This document shows, piece after piece, positions 43,990 through 57,657 of a DNA stretch of 64,000 nt (the first letter of the stretch is position 1; the number at the start of each line of letters is the position of its first letter). The notes below the pieces were generated by a model. It had not been told where the DNA came from. It saw nothing but the letters and a program-made list of their open reading frames with translations, and ran no database searches. The stretch is from Paulinella micropora. Its lineage: Eukaryota; Cercozoa; Imbricatea; Euglyphida; Paulinellidae. The DNA is taken from NCBI GenBank assembly GCA_019918135.1, contig WBZZ01004762.1, forward strand, positions 1 through 64,000, given 5' to 3'. The position numbers were made by a program, and so were the translations under genes.

Positions 43990-45676
43990 ATGGAGGTGGG
44001 TGACCCCCTATCCGTGGCTGTAGAGAAGATGGGAAAGGCTTGGGCACGCCAAAAATTTGGCGATCCTCTCTACAAGGACATTAGTGCTTTGGGTGTTTTG
44101 AAGGAAAAAGAAACCAAGCACAAAAAAGCACTTGTTACCCTCCACTTTGACAAGCAGGACTATTTCTTCTTTTCCAAGCTTTTGCGACCCCAGCCCGACC
44201 ATGCCGGGTCAGACCTGCATTTCGTCAATGCTGCGGGAGAAGAGGTCAAAGGTGAGGTTTCAGATGAGGAGGAGGAGGAACACCCAAACCCTCAACCCGA
44301 AGTGAAAGATGCTGTTCCCCAGGAAGACCAAGACAGTGCTGAGGAAGAGGGAGGTGAAGAAGAAAACCTTCCCTCGTACAATCCGTGTCCATATTCACAA
44401 GAAGAAGTAGATGGGGAGACGGCCAAACTATTGGCTAATGATATGAAGTGGAACGTGGGTCCACATGTGGTGGATTGGGGAGCTGGTCGCCCTGTACATA
44501 ATGCCAAGACCACCTTGGCACACGATGCGGGACCCTGCATGTAAGCTCTTTCACCCTTCTCCCCTCTGCGCTCTCACTTCAAAGAAAAAATCCAGTCAAC
44601 CTCACATTCACCATGACTTTTTGAATGGTTTTCTTTTTGTTCTTTTTTTTGAATTTGTTGTCGTTTCAGGAAATTATAGTTACAAAGTCACACTTCTTGT
44701 CTGCTTTTGCTAACTTGTTTTCTCTCTTTTTCGTATGTCCCATTACAATACAATTTCAGGTTTTTTTTGCACCCCCCTGTCAATTTTTTTTCCTCTTTCG
44801 TTCATAGGTACTTTCTTCACTTCTTACCGCATGAAGCAGTTCATACCATCGTTCGCCTGACTAACGAGGAGCTGGAGAATGAGCGAGAACCCTGTCTGCG
44901 GCAGGCCCTCACCTTTCAGGAGTTTTTAGTCTTTATTAGGCTCCTTATCAAAATCTCTCTGGCGGACCGAGGTCGTAGGCGTGCACACTGGGCCCCCACA
45001 TCAGGACACGGTGCAGACGGGCTTCCGGGGGATGGATTAGGTAACATAATGGGGTGCAATGGGTTCGATGCTATATTGAAAAATTTGAGGCTAGGCCCCC
45101 CTGCAAATGAAGAGGACCCTTTTTTGCGAGTTCGTTCATTCATGCAGGCCGTGGATGCCACAGCACGTAAAGCCATAGTCCCGGGCAACATTCTCGTGGT
45201 AGATGAGAGTATGGGTCAATTTACGGGGGTGGGTATGCCAGGCCAAATGGTTGTCCCCCGCAAGCCTATTCCTGTTGGCAGAGAATATCATACCGTGTGT
45301 GATGTTGAAACAGGCATATGTATAGGTATGGAATGTGTGGAGGGTAGGGATAGGGATAGGCTAAAAGAATTAGTAGATGAGTTTGGGGTCACTACTGCTA
45401 CTACTTTGCGCCTAACAAAACCATGGTGGGGGAGTGGTCGAATTGTTGTTGGTGATTCGTGGTTTGCTTCTGTTAAGACAGCTACTGAAGTGAAGAAGAG
45501 GGGGTTAGATTTTGTAGGCCAGGTGAAGACTGCGCATTCAGGGTTTCCCAACATGATTTTGTGGAGTCAGAGGGGTCCTAAGAAAGGCGATTTAGCTTCA
45601 GCCACATGCATACATGAGGGGGTGGAGCTGCTTGCAATCAATCAAAACGATCACAACCAAGAGTGTTATTGTTATT
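43990..45676 (+). pseudogene. piggyBac-type transposase (DDE_Tnp_1_7), two exons, 3' end lost
   Basis: Exon one (43,990-44,540) encodes an acidic N-terminal region. A 267 bp GT-AG intron (44,541-44,807) joins it in phase to exon two, giving CMYFLHFLPHEAVHTIVRLT. Exon two holds the catalytic core: NILVVDESMGQFTG (first Asp), EYHTVCDVETG, and GRIVVGDSWFASVKTATEV (second Asp). The frame breaks off at about 45,676, where copia-like sequence starts. The third catalytic region and the C-terminal Cys-rich domain are therefore missing, and about 200 or more residues are lost. Transposase activity is not expected. The start is the first ATG of a clean frame, about 220 bp after the palindromes. Confidence 0.8.
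44541..44807 (+). other. intron in the piggyBac transposase gene
   Basis: Donor GTAAGC and a T-rich acceptor region ending TTCATAG. Removal joins AT|G and keeps the DDE_Tnp_1_7 reading frame. Without splicing, exon one ends at TAA immediately after the donor. Confidence 0.7.
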
Positions 45677-48600
45677 AATACTAGTGACTAATATTAACTC
45701 AGTGCCTCATATTGTGTCTGTACTGACACTCGGTGGCCGGGGGTATATTAAAGTAGCAGTGACATATTTACCTATCTGCGCCTAGTAACCGACGATTCAG
45801 TATTGTTGGCTCGGAACATATTAATTGGCCAGTAAAATAATACATCTGAGTACTGTTCCTGCACAGAGCGGGTAGCAAGCCGTCCACAGACAGGTTCAAG
45901 CGGCTCAGTCACGATCGCATCGTAACACTGGAGACTAACTTAATACTACTGATCTGCAGTATAGGCTAGCTATGGCTTACAGTAGATTTAACTTTATTGA
46001 GAAAAGGGCACCAAGGGAACGGCCCGAATACATACTAAGGCCGGACATAAGTAATGGCTCTAACCGTCGGAGAAATACCGTTACTTGAGAATATCCGTTA
46101 CCGGATTTGTCCTTTGTGGCAAATTCACGTAAATATATTTTCTGCCGGCCCTCCTTGCCATTTGCCTTTACATTACCATATTTCTTTACAAGTACGGAAA
46201 GGATGTGCATCTTACAGTGGCACAATCTACAGTTCTTCCTTTCCAGACATTCTCGCTTTATCTAGAATAGAGTTGGTCTCCGTCGGGACCTATGTAGACC
46301 AACCAATTATAGAACGGATAGCAATAGATGGAACGGATAGGGATCGTAGTTCTTGTGCTCAAGCAGCACTGTTGGTACTCAGAATTAAAAGGTAACAACA
46401 CTGCATAAGTGAACTGAAACACTTGACATTTAATAACGGAATAGTAATACTTGGACGCTTGTATTGACTAGTTATTGGGACTAGAGTGTGGTCAAGTGCT
46501 TCACGGCATTGCCCACCCTCTGCGCACACCTCCTTTAATTCCGGCAAGAACCATTGCCCGTGGTCTAGTAAGCCTTCCGGTTCGGAAGGACTGCTACTCT
46601 GTCGGTTAATGAGCCTTGCTCGCGAGAAGACGGGGAAAAAAACGCATCTGAGCAGCATTCCCGAGCTTGAACAGGTCTTCGAAGATCGGTTTCAAACTTG
46701 GGAATTCACGTTCAAGATGGTTGCAACCTCTGAGAGTTCACAGCTAGGAGACATAGTCAGTTTCATAGCGAAACATCGAGAGAGAGCGGAAGAAAAATAT
46801 CCATGGGATGAGTCAGCTTTTAGTGTTGATGGACAGTACAGCACGGAGTCAGACATCGGCGATGGTGACTCAGTAGATCGTGAAGAACTAAAGTCTAAAA
46901 CACCATCCCCAGATACGGGTAAGAAATCTACGGACGCTGAGGCCTCTAAAGCAAAAGAGAGCCAAGATGCACGCATACGACCTAAAGCGAGAAGCAGGTC
47001 AAAGAAAGAGAGAAGAGCGAGGAGACGCAAGCTGAAAGAACGCAAGGAGCACGCCAAGGCAATGCGCAAGCTAAGCCTTTACGTGTCAGTTGCCTTCAAG
47101 CATCCCACCCTCATTGCACTATGTATGACTGTGACTGATGGCAATCCTATAAGAATGATGGTGCTCGTCAAGCGCCGGTATGGAGGAGCCAACGCTGCAG
47201 GTATGATCAAACGCATGCTCGTGTTCATCTCCTCATACCCTCCAAGAGGGGACATTGAGCTGTGGTTAAATAGAAATAGATACTTGGAAGAGTGTATTCA
47301 GAGGGACTATGGGGGAAAATTCCGGATGAGTTCTTCTCGTCGTTCTTGCTAATGAAATTCAAGAAGCATACGGTATTCGCAGGGCTAGACACGATGGTTT
47401 ACCAACTCGGTCGAGAGGACCGACTCAACCACCGTGAGGTAGAGAGAGTCATCCGTCAAGTGTGGCAAAATTTCCGTCTGAATGCAGAGCCGGAATCTCG
47501 GAGCACCCACACTAGACAGATAACACACAAACCAAACACCTCAACCCTCACTCGCAGACCGGCTCAAGGTACTTTTGTTTCAAAAGAGAGCGAGAGTGAG
47601 GAAGACAGGCAAGGTTGCTACAAATGCGGGGCGAAGGACCACTGGCGTGCGACTTGCCCGAAGTTGCCTTGCAACCGGTGCACAGGTAAGAAATACAATC
47701 GTGCTCAATGTCCCAGAGCCAAAACAATAGATTTGGCGCAAGGTGAGGATAGCGGGAAAGATATTCCGTTGGAAGAAAGGATTACAGTTCTCGATGACAA
47801 AGCCTTAGATGTAGGCGATGTTCAGGAGGACGTAGGTGAGGAAGAGGAAGGAGAGGAAGATGCAAACTTGTTTGAAGGAACAGTGTTGTGTTGCATGGTG
47901 GTGGGGAGATAGATGAAGAAAGTGATGAAGAGAGTGATGCAGCAGTCCCACCCTCTGTCATACTTTTGCCTGCTCCACTCACATCGCCACACAACATTGA
48001 AGACAAGTCACGCATACCTATTGCTGTAGTCGATAGGTCTAGTCTGTCAAGAACAATCTCACTGCCTCACTTGCACAATGCAAATGTGCTGTCTTTGCTC
48101 ATGCCTCCACCCACAAAGAAAGAGAACAAGAACAAGACCAAACAGGCAACAAACAAAGACGCGAGTGTTACCAAAACATTGGTAGGGAAGCAGATAGGTG
48201 TAGCACCACCATCACACCCCAACACTCCACGTCCACAAGACGAACAGACAAAGAAGAGCGCAAAGAAAAAAGCGACTCAAACAACAACACCAACAACAAA
48301 CAAACCAACAAAAGAGACCAGACCAGCTGAAAGAATTGCAAGCACTAAGCAATGTCTCGGGAAAACCTCTCGGGGAAAACCGTGCAAAGTTCGGTTGGTT
48401 GGTCACTTGTTCGGTTCTCCACAACGAATGGCTGACAGATAGTACTACGATGATTATTGTAGATACCATGCAGTGCAAAGTGCAATGTATCCCTTTATAG
48501 ATTTAGTACATGAGCCAGCCAACAGGCCACCAGCTGTCGTAAACTATCCTAACGAGGCAAAGTTACGTGAAATCGCGAACGAATTTATTGACATGTTCGG

Positions 48601-50737
48601 AAATTTACGCTGTGTAGCTGAAGGAGAGGATTAGAATTACCAACCCCCACCTTCGCTTAGTAATCCCACCCCCTCAGCTACACTAAACTCACTTACATGG
48701 AGTCTTGTAGGTTTGTCACAACTGACCGGTCGTGCCGGCGTGGAAACTTCCCAGTCTGCTCAACAATCGCCTCCGCGCACAAGGTCTGCTCTCAGTGTCC
48801 CTGTGGATGAGGAAAAGGTAAGTATTACCTCACCCACACCCTCAGAGACACAGCATGAGCTCATCTCACCTCACAGACTAGTCTCGAGCATAGGAATGCA
48901 CACGGTTGGAGAGATAGCGAGAGAGATCAAGAGATCAGGGGGAGTATGGGATGAGAGGAGGGTGATTGAGGTAGGAGGAACGATAAACGAATACCTCACA
49001 TATGTGATGCGAGCCATAGAGTTAGTAACAGTGACTCACAACACACGCAACAGCCCCAGTCCTTATTCCATTCAAAACGACAGCAAACACACATCGTTCA
49101 CACCAATCACACCAATCACTCCAATCACACTGAACACAACGAACGACGAGATAGAGGTTAGATTAGACCCCTACTGGTAAGTTCGTAGAGGTGACAGTCC
49201 CTCAAGAGTTGATCACAGGAGCATCAAGAGAGAGGATTACACAGTTGGATAGACAGGTGAGAGCAGTGATCACGCAAGACGAGTTGAAAGAACAGATACA
49301 GACAGACATGCCAGATAGAGACTACGATCCTGATGACTCAGACGGCGTACCAGAAATGATGTCGTCTGAGCCATCAGAGTCTTCTGGGTCAGAGTCAGAA
49401 GAAGAGCAGACGAAGAAGAAAAAGAAAAAAAAGAAGAAGAAGAAGAAGAAGAAGAAGAAGAAGAAGAAGAAGAAAGACAAGAAGAAAAAGTCAAAGAAAA
49501 ATGTTGACACCACCACACTTATGGCACACAGTAGACTAGCCAAAAGTAAGCATGTGTACCAAGACAGTGGGGCGACACAGTTTGTCTGTCATGACGAAAC
49601 GATGATGAAAGATATGAAGAATATCACGAAAGTTACATTCAGTACAGGGAATCGAACACGAGTGATAGATGAGGCAGGGATGATGTGTGTGTCGAGGACA
49701 GATGGAGGGGGAACATACATAAAATATGTAAGAAAGCCTTCTATGATCCTCACATGCCCATCAACGTTGCTCCCACCGGACCTATGGACCATTGCCATCA
49801 CCGGGCAGTACTCCATCAAAATGGACAGATGTTCATATTGAAGGGGGCACTGACGGTGAAGGAAAAGGACATCCTGGTCAGGGGGAGACTAACGAAAGCT
49901 TTGCTTTATCAATGGGATGACAGTAAGGATAGTAAACTAGACCCCAATCGTCGTTTCACCCCCAAGGGAGAGCCAGAAAGAGAGAGAGAGGCGGGGCAAC
50001 AGGGTGGAAGAACCCAAGCATAAAACCCACACTCACAGACACAAAAGGGACCATAACATCAGCAAGAGAGAGTGAGCAATAAATCATCTAATATAATAAT
50101 AAAGAATGCTGTTTTGTTTGTGAAGTACCCTTCTAAGGTCAAGAGAGTGAGAGTACTGCCAATTAGTATAGTTAATGCCATGGCGGGACATGTGAGTTGG
50201 GAGCGAACCAAAGCTTCGGGTATGTCTGCCCCCACATAGTGGGTCCAGTTATTGGCGGTTCCGTTCTACATTACCGACCATTCATTAGATGATAGTCCTC
50301 CGTTTCCGCTGGACATGGTATTGTCATTAAAGACATTCTTCTGGCGGTACCTCAGGCATGCGTGTCTACATTAATTGTTGGTAAATTCATCGTTCTGCGA
50401 AGTGACTACAGGTGAGAGGGGGACGTCCCGGGCGGCACGTTGCCGGTTGTCAAGTTGACTGCTAGCATTGCGAAGTACATTATCAATTGGCGGACCGAAC
50501 GAGCAAACTTGATACAGTGCAGGCTTGCCGCGGTAAAAAAATCTAAAAAAAAATTAGGTATACTGCTGAGACACGTTTGAGGTGGGTGCCTTCAGCCAGC
50601 CCACAAAATTTTGTCGACTGCCTAGTACTGCACGTCGACACTTGCACTTATCTGAAGGCCTAATGCCTCTCCTTTCAGACTTTGTGCAACTGATTAAAGC
50701 TGGTAACGCAGAGTTCGCTAATCAAGGCTCGATAACC
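45677..50737 (+). mobile_element. Ty1/copia-like fossil inserted in the piggyBac gene
   Basis: An LTR-like start at 45,677-46,400 has weak similarity near 46,030-46,080 to the LTR-like fragments at 17.4 kb. Gag lies at 46,486-47,350 with a Lys/Arg-rich stretch, followed by a zinc knuckle (CYKCGAKDHWRATCP) near 47,620. A long spacer follows, with a C-x-x-x-T-x-x-G-x-x-C motif near 48,350. A polylysine tract encoded by (AAG)n is at 49,410-49,490. A copia protease region (YQDSGATQFVCHD) is near 49,560, and sequence shared with the 38.1 kb copia is at 49,740-49,960. No integrase or reverse transcriptase was found. Broken in several places. Confidence 0.65.
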
Positions 50738-50816
50738 TGTTAGACCACTATTATTAATATAATGACCTATGATAGCAACGCTACGCTTCAAGCAGTATCA
50801 CTACAGCTTTAATATG
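50738..50816 (+). mobile_element. LTR-like fragment cut by the gypsy insertion
   Basis: TGTTAGACCACTATTATTAA and the following ~60 bp match the LTR-like blocks at 17,062 and 17,431. It ends exactly at the target duplication (ATATG, 50,812-50,816) of the gypsy element. Confidence 0.65.
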
Positions 50817-51058
50817 TGTAGGCATCACCCCCCGGATAGCCGGTAAAAAGTACCTTTAAATTTCCTGGTGACAGGTGCACCAGCTTGTTTTTCAGTATTA
50901 TTTGTCCGGATTGGACCTGATGCCATTTTATTCCTGGTCTGTTGCCGTTTTCCTTTTTGGCTTCACTGAGCTAATACAACGAGACATCATTCTCATTCTT
51001 GAGGACTGTGTTTGGTTGTATTACCGACTTTTTTCGAGCTATCGTTGGGGGCATTACA
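50817..51058 (+). repeat. gypsy 5' LTR (242 bp)
   Basis: TG...CA ends; matches 62,394-62,585 except for one additional ~50 bp block. It is preceded by ATATG. Confidence 0.88.
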
Positions 51059-51844
51059 TTTGGAGTCCACATCACTAGGGTGATTTAATTCTGCTTTGCC
51101 ACACAGGCAACAGAGTGAATTTTCACTGACCTGTCTCACACGGGGACGTCAGACGAAAACAAATACTCCAACACAGCTCCCTCATAACTCTTTCACAAAA
51201 CAAATAATTTGATTGGTCTCAAGCAGGTGTCTCGTACCCTCTAGCCCAATCAGTATCTGTGTGCTCACAAGGATACATCAGATACAAACTCTCTGTCGTT
51301 CTTGCTGTTCTCACACAGAGACTAAGAAGAAGGAGGTGGACAGAAGAGTGAAGGAACACACACAAAACACAAACAAGCATAGGGACAGGAGCACAACACT
51401 CTACCCTTCTAGTTTGTGCATTTATCTGCATTATCTCACACATACGTCAGAGTATTTTTGCAACTCTCTGATCGTTTTCTAAAGGTAGGTCTGAGAACCT
51501 ATCCGACCGACTGTCGACTTCTCAAGGAGAGCTTTTCTAGCTTCTCTATTACTATCTGTGTGTAGGTCCAAGTGTCTCATACTAGATACAATATAGAAAA
51601 GAAGGAGGAGAAAGTAATATGGGTAAGGAGAACAAGAAATCTGAGAAAGTCTCAAAGACTATTTTTCTCAAACAAAAACAAACATACAAACAGTGTTTCA
51701 TAGAGGACAGGGAATCTTATCATACCCTCTCTATTAGTTTCTCTCTTCACTAGTCAATCGACTGAAGGAGGAACAGAACACAAACGAACAAAAACCAAAC
51801 ATAGGAGCTGACACTGTCCTCCTGTTGATCACTACTACGACATC

Positions 51845-54557
51845 ATGTCGACAGAGATCGCCGAAGTGAGTGAATTCTCGGAGGCAGATCAAAGAAGAGA
51901 AGAAGAAGAAGCAGGAGGAGGAGGAGGAAGAGGACTGAATGAAGGAGGAGGAGGAGGAGATGAAGGAGTAGGAGGAGTAGAAGAGGGCTGGGATGATGAA
52001 GGAAGATATGGAGGAGACGAAGATGAAGGAGGATTTGAACAAGAAGAGACGGGAGGAGGAGGAGCATATGGTAATCCCTTACCACCTGCCTACACGGGAG
52101 GAGGAGGACGAAAAATGATCGACTTGATTCATAGTGATGGAGAGGAGATCACAGTGGAGGAACAACAGTAGGTGCAGGACCACTATGACCTCACTAAAGA
52201 AGAGTTTGATAACAAGATTTGGGTAGAGAAGGACACCTATGTGTGGATCCCTCAGGATCAAAGAAGAGAGAAAAGTCGTGCTAAAAAGGATGTCTATATC
52301 CTATTATCAAACACAGCACAGCTCCTCGGCAAACTGGTCTCTGATCCAGAAAAGAGAAAGAAGATACAGCATATCAAGTTTGGGGACACACACACCCACC
52401 TTGAATTACTCAATGCTATCTTTGGGGTGTACACTCAAACCCTGATTTGGGAACGTTCATACGGCACACGATGTGAGGGTTACCTCCAGTACACAAACCC
52501 AAGAGCAACGGCCAGATTCCTCGCGACTGGTCAGGAGGCAGTCGATGTAACAAAAATGAAGACCAATCTGGGTTCGAAAAACTCGAGTGGCATATTTCAT
52601 TTTTTTACAATGGAAATAAAGGCCTTGGAGGAGGGGAAGGCAGAGATGGAAAAAAGCATTAAGGCAGCAGGAGAAACTCATCCTGTGATTGATGAGTTAG
52701 AGAAGATCGACAGAGTTCTGACCAAGATCAGACTGTTGATGGGTGCGTTACTGCACAAGGAGGCATGGAAGAGATGGATTCCTTCCAAGGATCACTGTCC
52801 TTAAATCACTTAATAACGCACCACCGGTCGCCAACAAAGCAGGTGTTGACCAATATGTGGAGAAATATAATTTTCTCAGATCTGCTTCTGAATTGGTGGC
52901 CTTTATCACTCATGCTCAAAAGCTGGTGATATCTGAGAAGAAGAAGGCGAAAGAGAATGAGGAGTTCGAGAAGACGATGAGACTGGAAAGATTGAAAGCA
53001 AAAGTGAGTGGTGCAAAGACACACCCTCCGACATATTTGACCCCACCAGCTCCTGCCCCACCAGCCCCTGCACCCTCGGGCTCAACTACGGTGGTGGTCA
53101 CAAACACGGAGAAGAAGGACAGACAGAACATCATAAATGCCTTCAAGGGGAAGAAAGGAGGAGTGGCAAGTCTCATGCTATATGCCAAGACGAGCTCAGA
53201 CAAAGACTCTGATGCTTCGCTTTTGAGCAAGCTCAAAGAGATCAATGCCTGCATGAAGGCTTTTCCTTGCGACGAAACGCAGGAATACGAGGCCCTTGTT
53301 ACTGTTTTTGACCAATCTCTAGTCTCGGAGGGATTTGATCTGACACAGTACAAGTTTTTGAGAAAGAAGGAGGAGATTAAGAGAAACAATGCAACAGGCC
53401 TAGACGCTCAGTGTGAACTGGCGGTGGCCACACTCATTTCATATTTTCAATCTCATGGATACCAGCATCTCTGCACTGGTACTCTCATAGGATTTGAAAT
53501 CTTTGAGACAGTGGCGATGAGTTTGAGGAGTGCTGTTGGCTTGGCGGCGACCCTTACGGAGGTAGTTTCCTCCTATGGGCTATTCTATGGCCGCAAGTCG
53601 ATCATCCTCTATTTCTTTTCGGCGTTACACACGGTTAATCCGAGCAAGCTTACTCAGCTCATACAACAATGCTCGACGTTTAGCTCAGTGAAGTCCAAGA
53701 ACTTCCTCGAGACACACGTGTTCGAAAATACGGTTCAAAGCGTTGCTCCGTCAGCACTGTTTCAAGAAATGATGAGTGCATGCTCAAACATGGACTCGCT
53801 CACGGAGGCACATACGGCACAGGCAGGCGGTGTACCTGTTGGCGCACAAGCCACGTACACAAACAGAGTTGCCGGTTGGAAGAGACAGAGAGAGCCAGAC
53901 CTGAAGACCGCATGTTGGAGGTGGTTCGCGGGCTTGCAGTGTAAGGCACAGATGGAGAACAGAGACTGCTCTTTCAATCATGATAGGCAGAACCCAACAG
54001 CAAGGGCAAATTTTCTGAGCAGGACGGAAGGCAAGGAACCGGGCCTTTTCAATATGCTTCAGATTGCCACTGTGAACGAAGGTTGGTATGCCAATATGTG
54101 TGATGATGAGGAGTTACGAGAGGCAATCATTACCTACATGAAGAGGATGAAGGAGAAGAAGGAGGAAAGGGAAAGACAAAAGAACTTAAAGGCCTCTCAA
54201 AGAGGACGAGGAGGAGGAGCAGGAGCAGGAGGACGAGGAGGAGGAGCAGGAGGAGGACGAGGAGGAGGAACATGGAGAGGAGCCTCGAGGTGGCAAGGAA
54301 CCCCTCAGAGAGGAAGAGGAGGAGGTCGGGGATATACCCCTTATGGAGGGAGAGCTGTTCGAGCTCCAGCCCCCCCACCCAGAGGAGGAGGAGGCTCATG
54401 GGCAAGCTCCAACCCGAATTTCGGTCGAGCTCAGGCCTACAACACTGCCTCGGAGACCGATACGTCATCCCACCCGGACACTACTCAAGGTAATCGTTTC
54501 GAGGGCGGAATGACTGGAGGGGGGAGAAGAGAGGAAGGAGAAGACTGTGAAGTTTAA
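51845..54557 (+). mobile_element. gypsy Gag region with CCCH-type finger and RGG tail
   Basis: The N-terminus is Glu/Gly-rich (MSTEIAEVSEFSEADQRREE). The central part is helical and capsid-like. Near 53,910-53,985 lies C-x8-C-x7-C-x4-H (CWRWFAGLQCKAQMENRDC then FNH), a CCCH spacing in place of the usual CCHC knuckle. The C-terminus (54,200-54,420) is an RGG/GRGGG-rich RNA-binding tail. Fossil. Confidence 0.7.
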
Positions 54558-55311
54558 CTCTAAAGTCACAGTGCTTTCTAATGCTGTTGTGCAGACTGGG
54601 CCAACGCTTCCTCAATCTGAATACATAGATGTGGGTACACAGAGACTGCAGCCCCAAGGTAGTCTCATACCCGTTCATACATCACGGTTACCAATGATAA
54701 CTGATGCAAATAGGAAGGCGAGACTTGCGATGGAGGCGAGGAGGCCAATGGCAGACGTATCGCCTCGGCCAAGCAAACAACCACGAACAGACTCAATGTC
54801 TACGATCGCGGCGGGTGGCGAGCAAAAAGACAATGTGTGTACTCAAGTGCCACAAGAGAATGTCGCTCACATAGTAAACGCACCGATACCGCAGAATAAT
54901 AAAAATGTTAATGAGGTGAAGCAGGAGGAGAAGAAGGAGGAGTTGAAAAACTTAGAGACAAGACTCCAAAATTTGGAACGTAAAGTTCTTGTTCTCGCAG
55001 TCAATATACACAGGCCCGATGCTCTGTGTTATACGGAACTTTATTGTGAAACATTGAAGACAATATTAAAAGTTGGTAATGATACGATGGCGAATATTAA
55101 TATTGTCCGCCGGAAGTTTTTAAATCGATACCGGGACTGGGTGAACGGAAATATAAAAAATTCGACTGGCACTCTGAAGGGAGTGAGTAGCCGGACGGTC
55201 ATCACGGGAATCATCACACTGACCTTTAAATTAAAATCCGCACGAGTATACCGCATGGACCTTTATGTCGTCCCCGGTTACCACGGGTCAATATTACTAT
55301 CGTATGACTAA

Positions 55312-57657
55312 TTGGCTACGATGGGGGCTGTGATTGATTGCGACGCACGGCGAGTGATATATGGAGTAAAAAGAGGAGAAAAGAACGATATTGATCCCTT
55401 CAACGCTACTGACTCTTATGAGGCTTATGAGCTGAATCTAGCGACGGATCACAAAAAGATGGCCATCGCACATGAGGCACTTGAGGTGTACGTTCACCCC
55501 CATGTCGTAAGACCGGATGAGCTGTCCTGGACCGACAATTGGGAATCCCAAGTGTGCACTGTCACAGTTCCGACATGCCATTGGGACAAAAAGTCTATTG
55601 ATGACTTAATCGAGAAGCGAAAGGAGGAGATTATATGTGTCGCACAAAGAAGCCCGTCGTTGGCGAGATTCGCGGAAGGAGTAGGAACAGATGTCCATAT
55701 TACTAACGGATACTGTTTCCATGCCAAAGTAGGAGAAGAAAAAAGGGAGGCGTTTGTACCAAGGAGAACGGGGCGAATCCCGGATACTCCACCAGAAACT
55801 ATTAAAAGTTTTATTACTGATTTCTGGGGTGACGAGCCCACGTGGCCGCGTTCACTGTCTGAAGTGAAGAAATGCTTACGGACTTTATTCGAAAATAATA
55901 AGCCGTATACTATTATCCTGCCATATAATGAGAAGGCGATATGGGCGCAGGAAATAAGGGACCGGCTTATTGATCATCCTATACCGGTACCCTCTCGCAA
56001 GCAACAGCTAGTGGTGGCTTGTCGTATGGGAACTCGTGAGCAGAGCAGTGCATACAAGCGGAAGCTCAGAGACCTCGACAAGTTGAAATTGATACCGCAA
56101 GCATTCACATGCTTTGATGGTTTTTACACCCGTAAAGCTCCTTTGCAATACGCGAGACTCATTGACATGCTGGTGGAGCTCGGTAAAGATGATGAGCCGG
56201 ACACGGTCACGTATGAAAAGACGGGCCTAGATGATGTCTCGGAAGAGGACTTAGGCTTGGAGGAGGACAGAGAACCCCTCAAGCAACATAAGCAGATGTC
56301 TGATGAAGATTTTCAAGAGGCGGCACGGAACATATTGGAAGAAGGAGTAGGCACGGAGAAGGAGAAGGAGCTTTTAAAAGCCAAATTAGAGGCGCACAAG
56401 GAAATTTTTGACCCTCCACATGCAGGTGGTGTCAAGCCTGAAGATTTCACTGCGGTTATTTACAAAATACCGGGTGCGGAGCCGTCACCGACACCACGAA
56501 GGGCGAATTTGAGTATACATGAGGCGAAGATAGCGGAGGAGCCAGCAAGACAGCTGCTCAATGAGGACTTTATTGAGAGATCAACATCTCCAATAGTCTC
56601 ACAACCGAGAATAGTTCCGAAGCCAGGAGGAGAATGGCGCCTGACAGTTAACTATGCTCGTGTTAACAAGGTGCTGGAGGAAGAGAGAAATCATCTCCCG
56701 ACATTAGAAGAAGGAAGGAGAGTACTGCGGAATGCAAAATTCTATTCGGTCATTGACCTTAAGAATGGCTTCTGGCAGATACCACTGGAGGAAAAGTCCA
56801 GATGGCTGACGGCGTTTGTGGTGGGTATGGAAATATATCGATGGAAAGTGCTTCCGATGGGCCTCAAGCAAGCCCCAGGACTTTTCCAGAAGGCGATGCA
56901 GAAGATGTTGAGCAGTCAGTACGATGATCTGACAGACAGAGGTTTTATGAGAAGGAGGGGACAGAAGGCGGGAGAATATGCATTTTGCTATATCGATGAC
57001 ATTATCGTATACTCCAACACAATGGAGGAGCATATCGATCATTTGTCCGATATATTCAGGCGCATCGGAGCTTTTGGCCTGAAGTGCAATCTAAAGAAGT
57101 GTCAACTTGCCAAGACGAGTGTAACATACTTAGGGTACGAGATCTCCCATAATCGAGTCTCGATATCCAAAGAGAAGAGGGAGGAGATTATGAATCGACC
57201 GATACCGAAGAACCGCACTGAATTGCACTCATTCCTTGCGATGGCGCAATACTATAGCCAGTTTATACCCGATTGGGGTGCAACACGGGCTAAGTTGGAG
57301 AAAATGATAGATTTTGGAGACTCTGAGAAGTGGGGCGAAGAGGCTTTGCAAGCGTTTCATGCGCTCAAAGATCTCATTTACAAAGACCCGAAAGACGGAG
57401 GACTGGTGTTAACGATGCCCGACTTTACGAAACAATTAGTAGTCGATACAGACGCATCTAAGTTTGCGATTTGGGCTGTATTACAACAAGAGGATGAGGA
57501 GAAGAAATTACGCCCAATCATGTTTATTAGTAGAAAGTTGTGTGCGGCGGAGAGAAACTATTGCACAAGGCAAAGAGAGGCGTTGGCGGTAGTATGGGCC
57601 CTCAAGAGGCTCAGAGAGTATTTGTGGGGAGGACCTCAATTTATCTGTCAGAACTGA
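55312..57657 (+). mobile_element. gypsy reverse transcriptase and RNase H region
   Basis: Reverse transcriptase motifs: IVPKPGGEWRLTVNYARVNK, FYSVIDLKNGFWQIPL, LPMGLKQAPGLFQKAM, FCYIDDIIVYSNT and YLGYEIS. RNase H: VVDTDASKFAIWAVLQQ and RQREALAVVWALKRLREYLW. An N-terminal stretch of ~350 residues with YCFHAK, WGDEPTWPRS and HPIPVPSRKQQLV is shared with the fossils at 21 and 28 kb and appears specific to this lineage. Confidence 0.88.

Noticed and set aside
50024-50737. Possible right-hand remainder of the piggyBac transposase
   Set aside because: Translated in all plus frames, it shows no DDE_Tnp_1_7 C-terminal pattern; short copia-like stretches are more likely.
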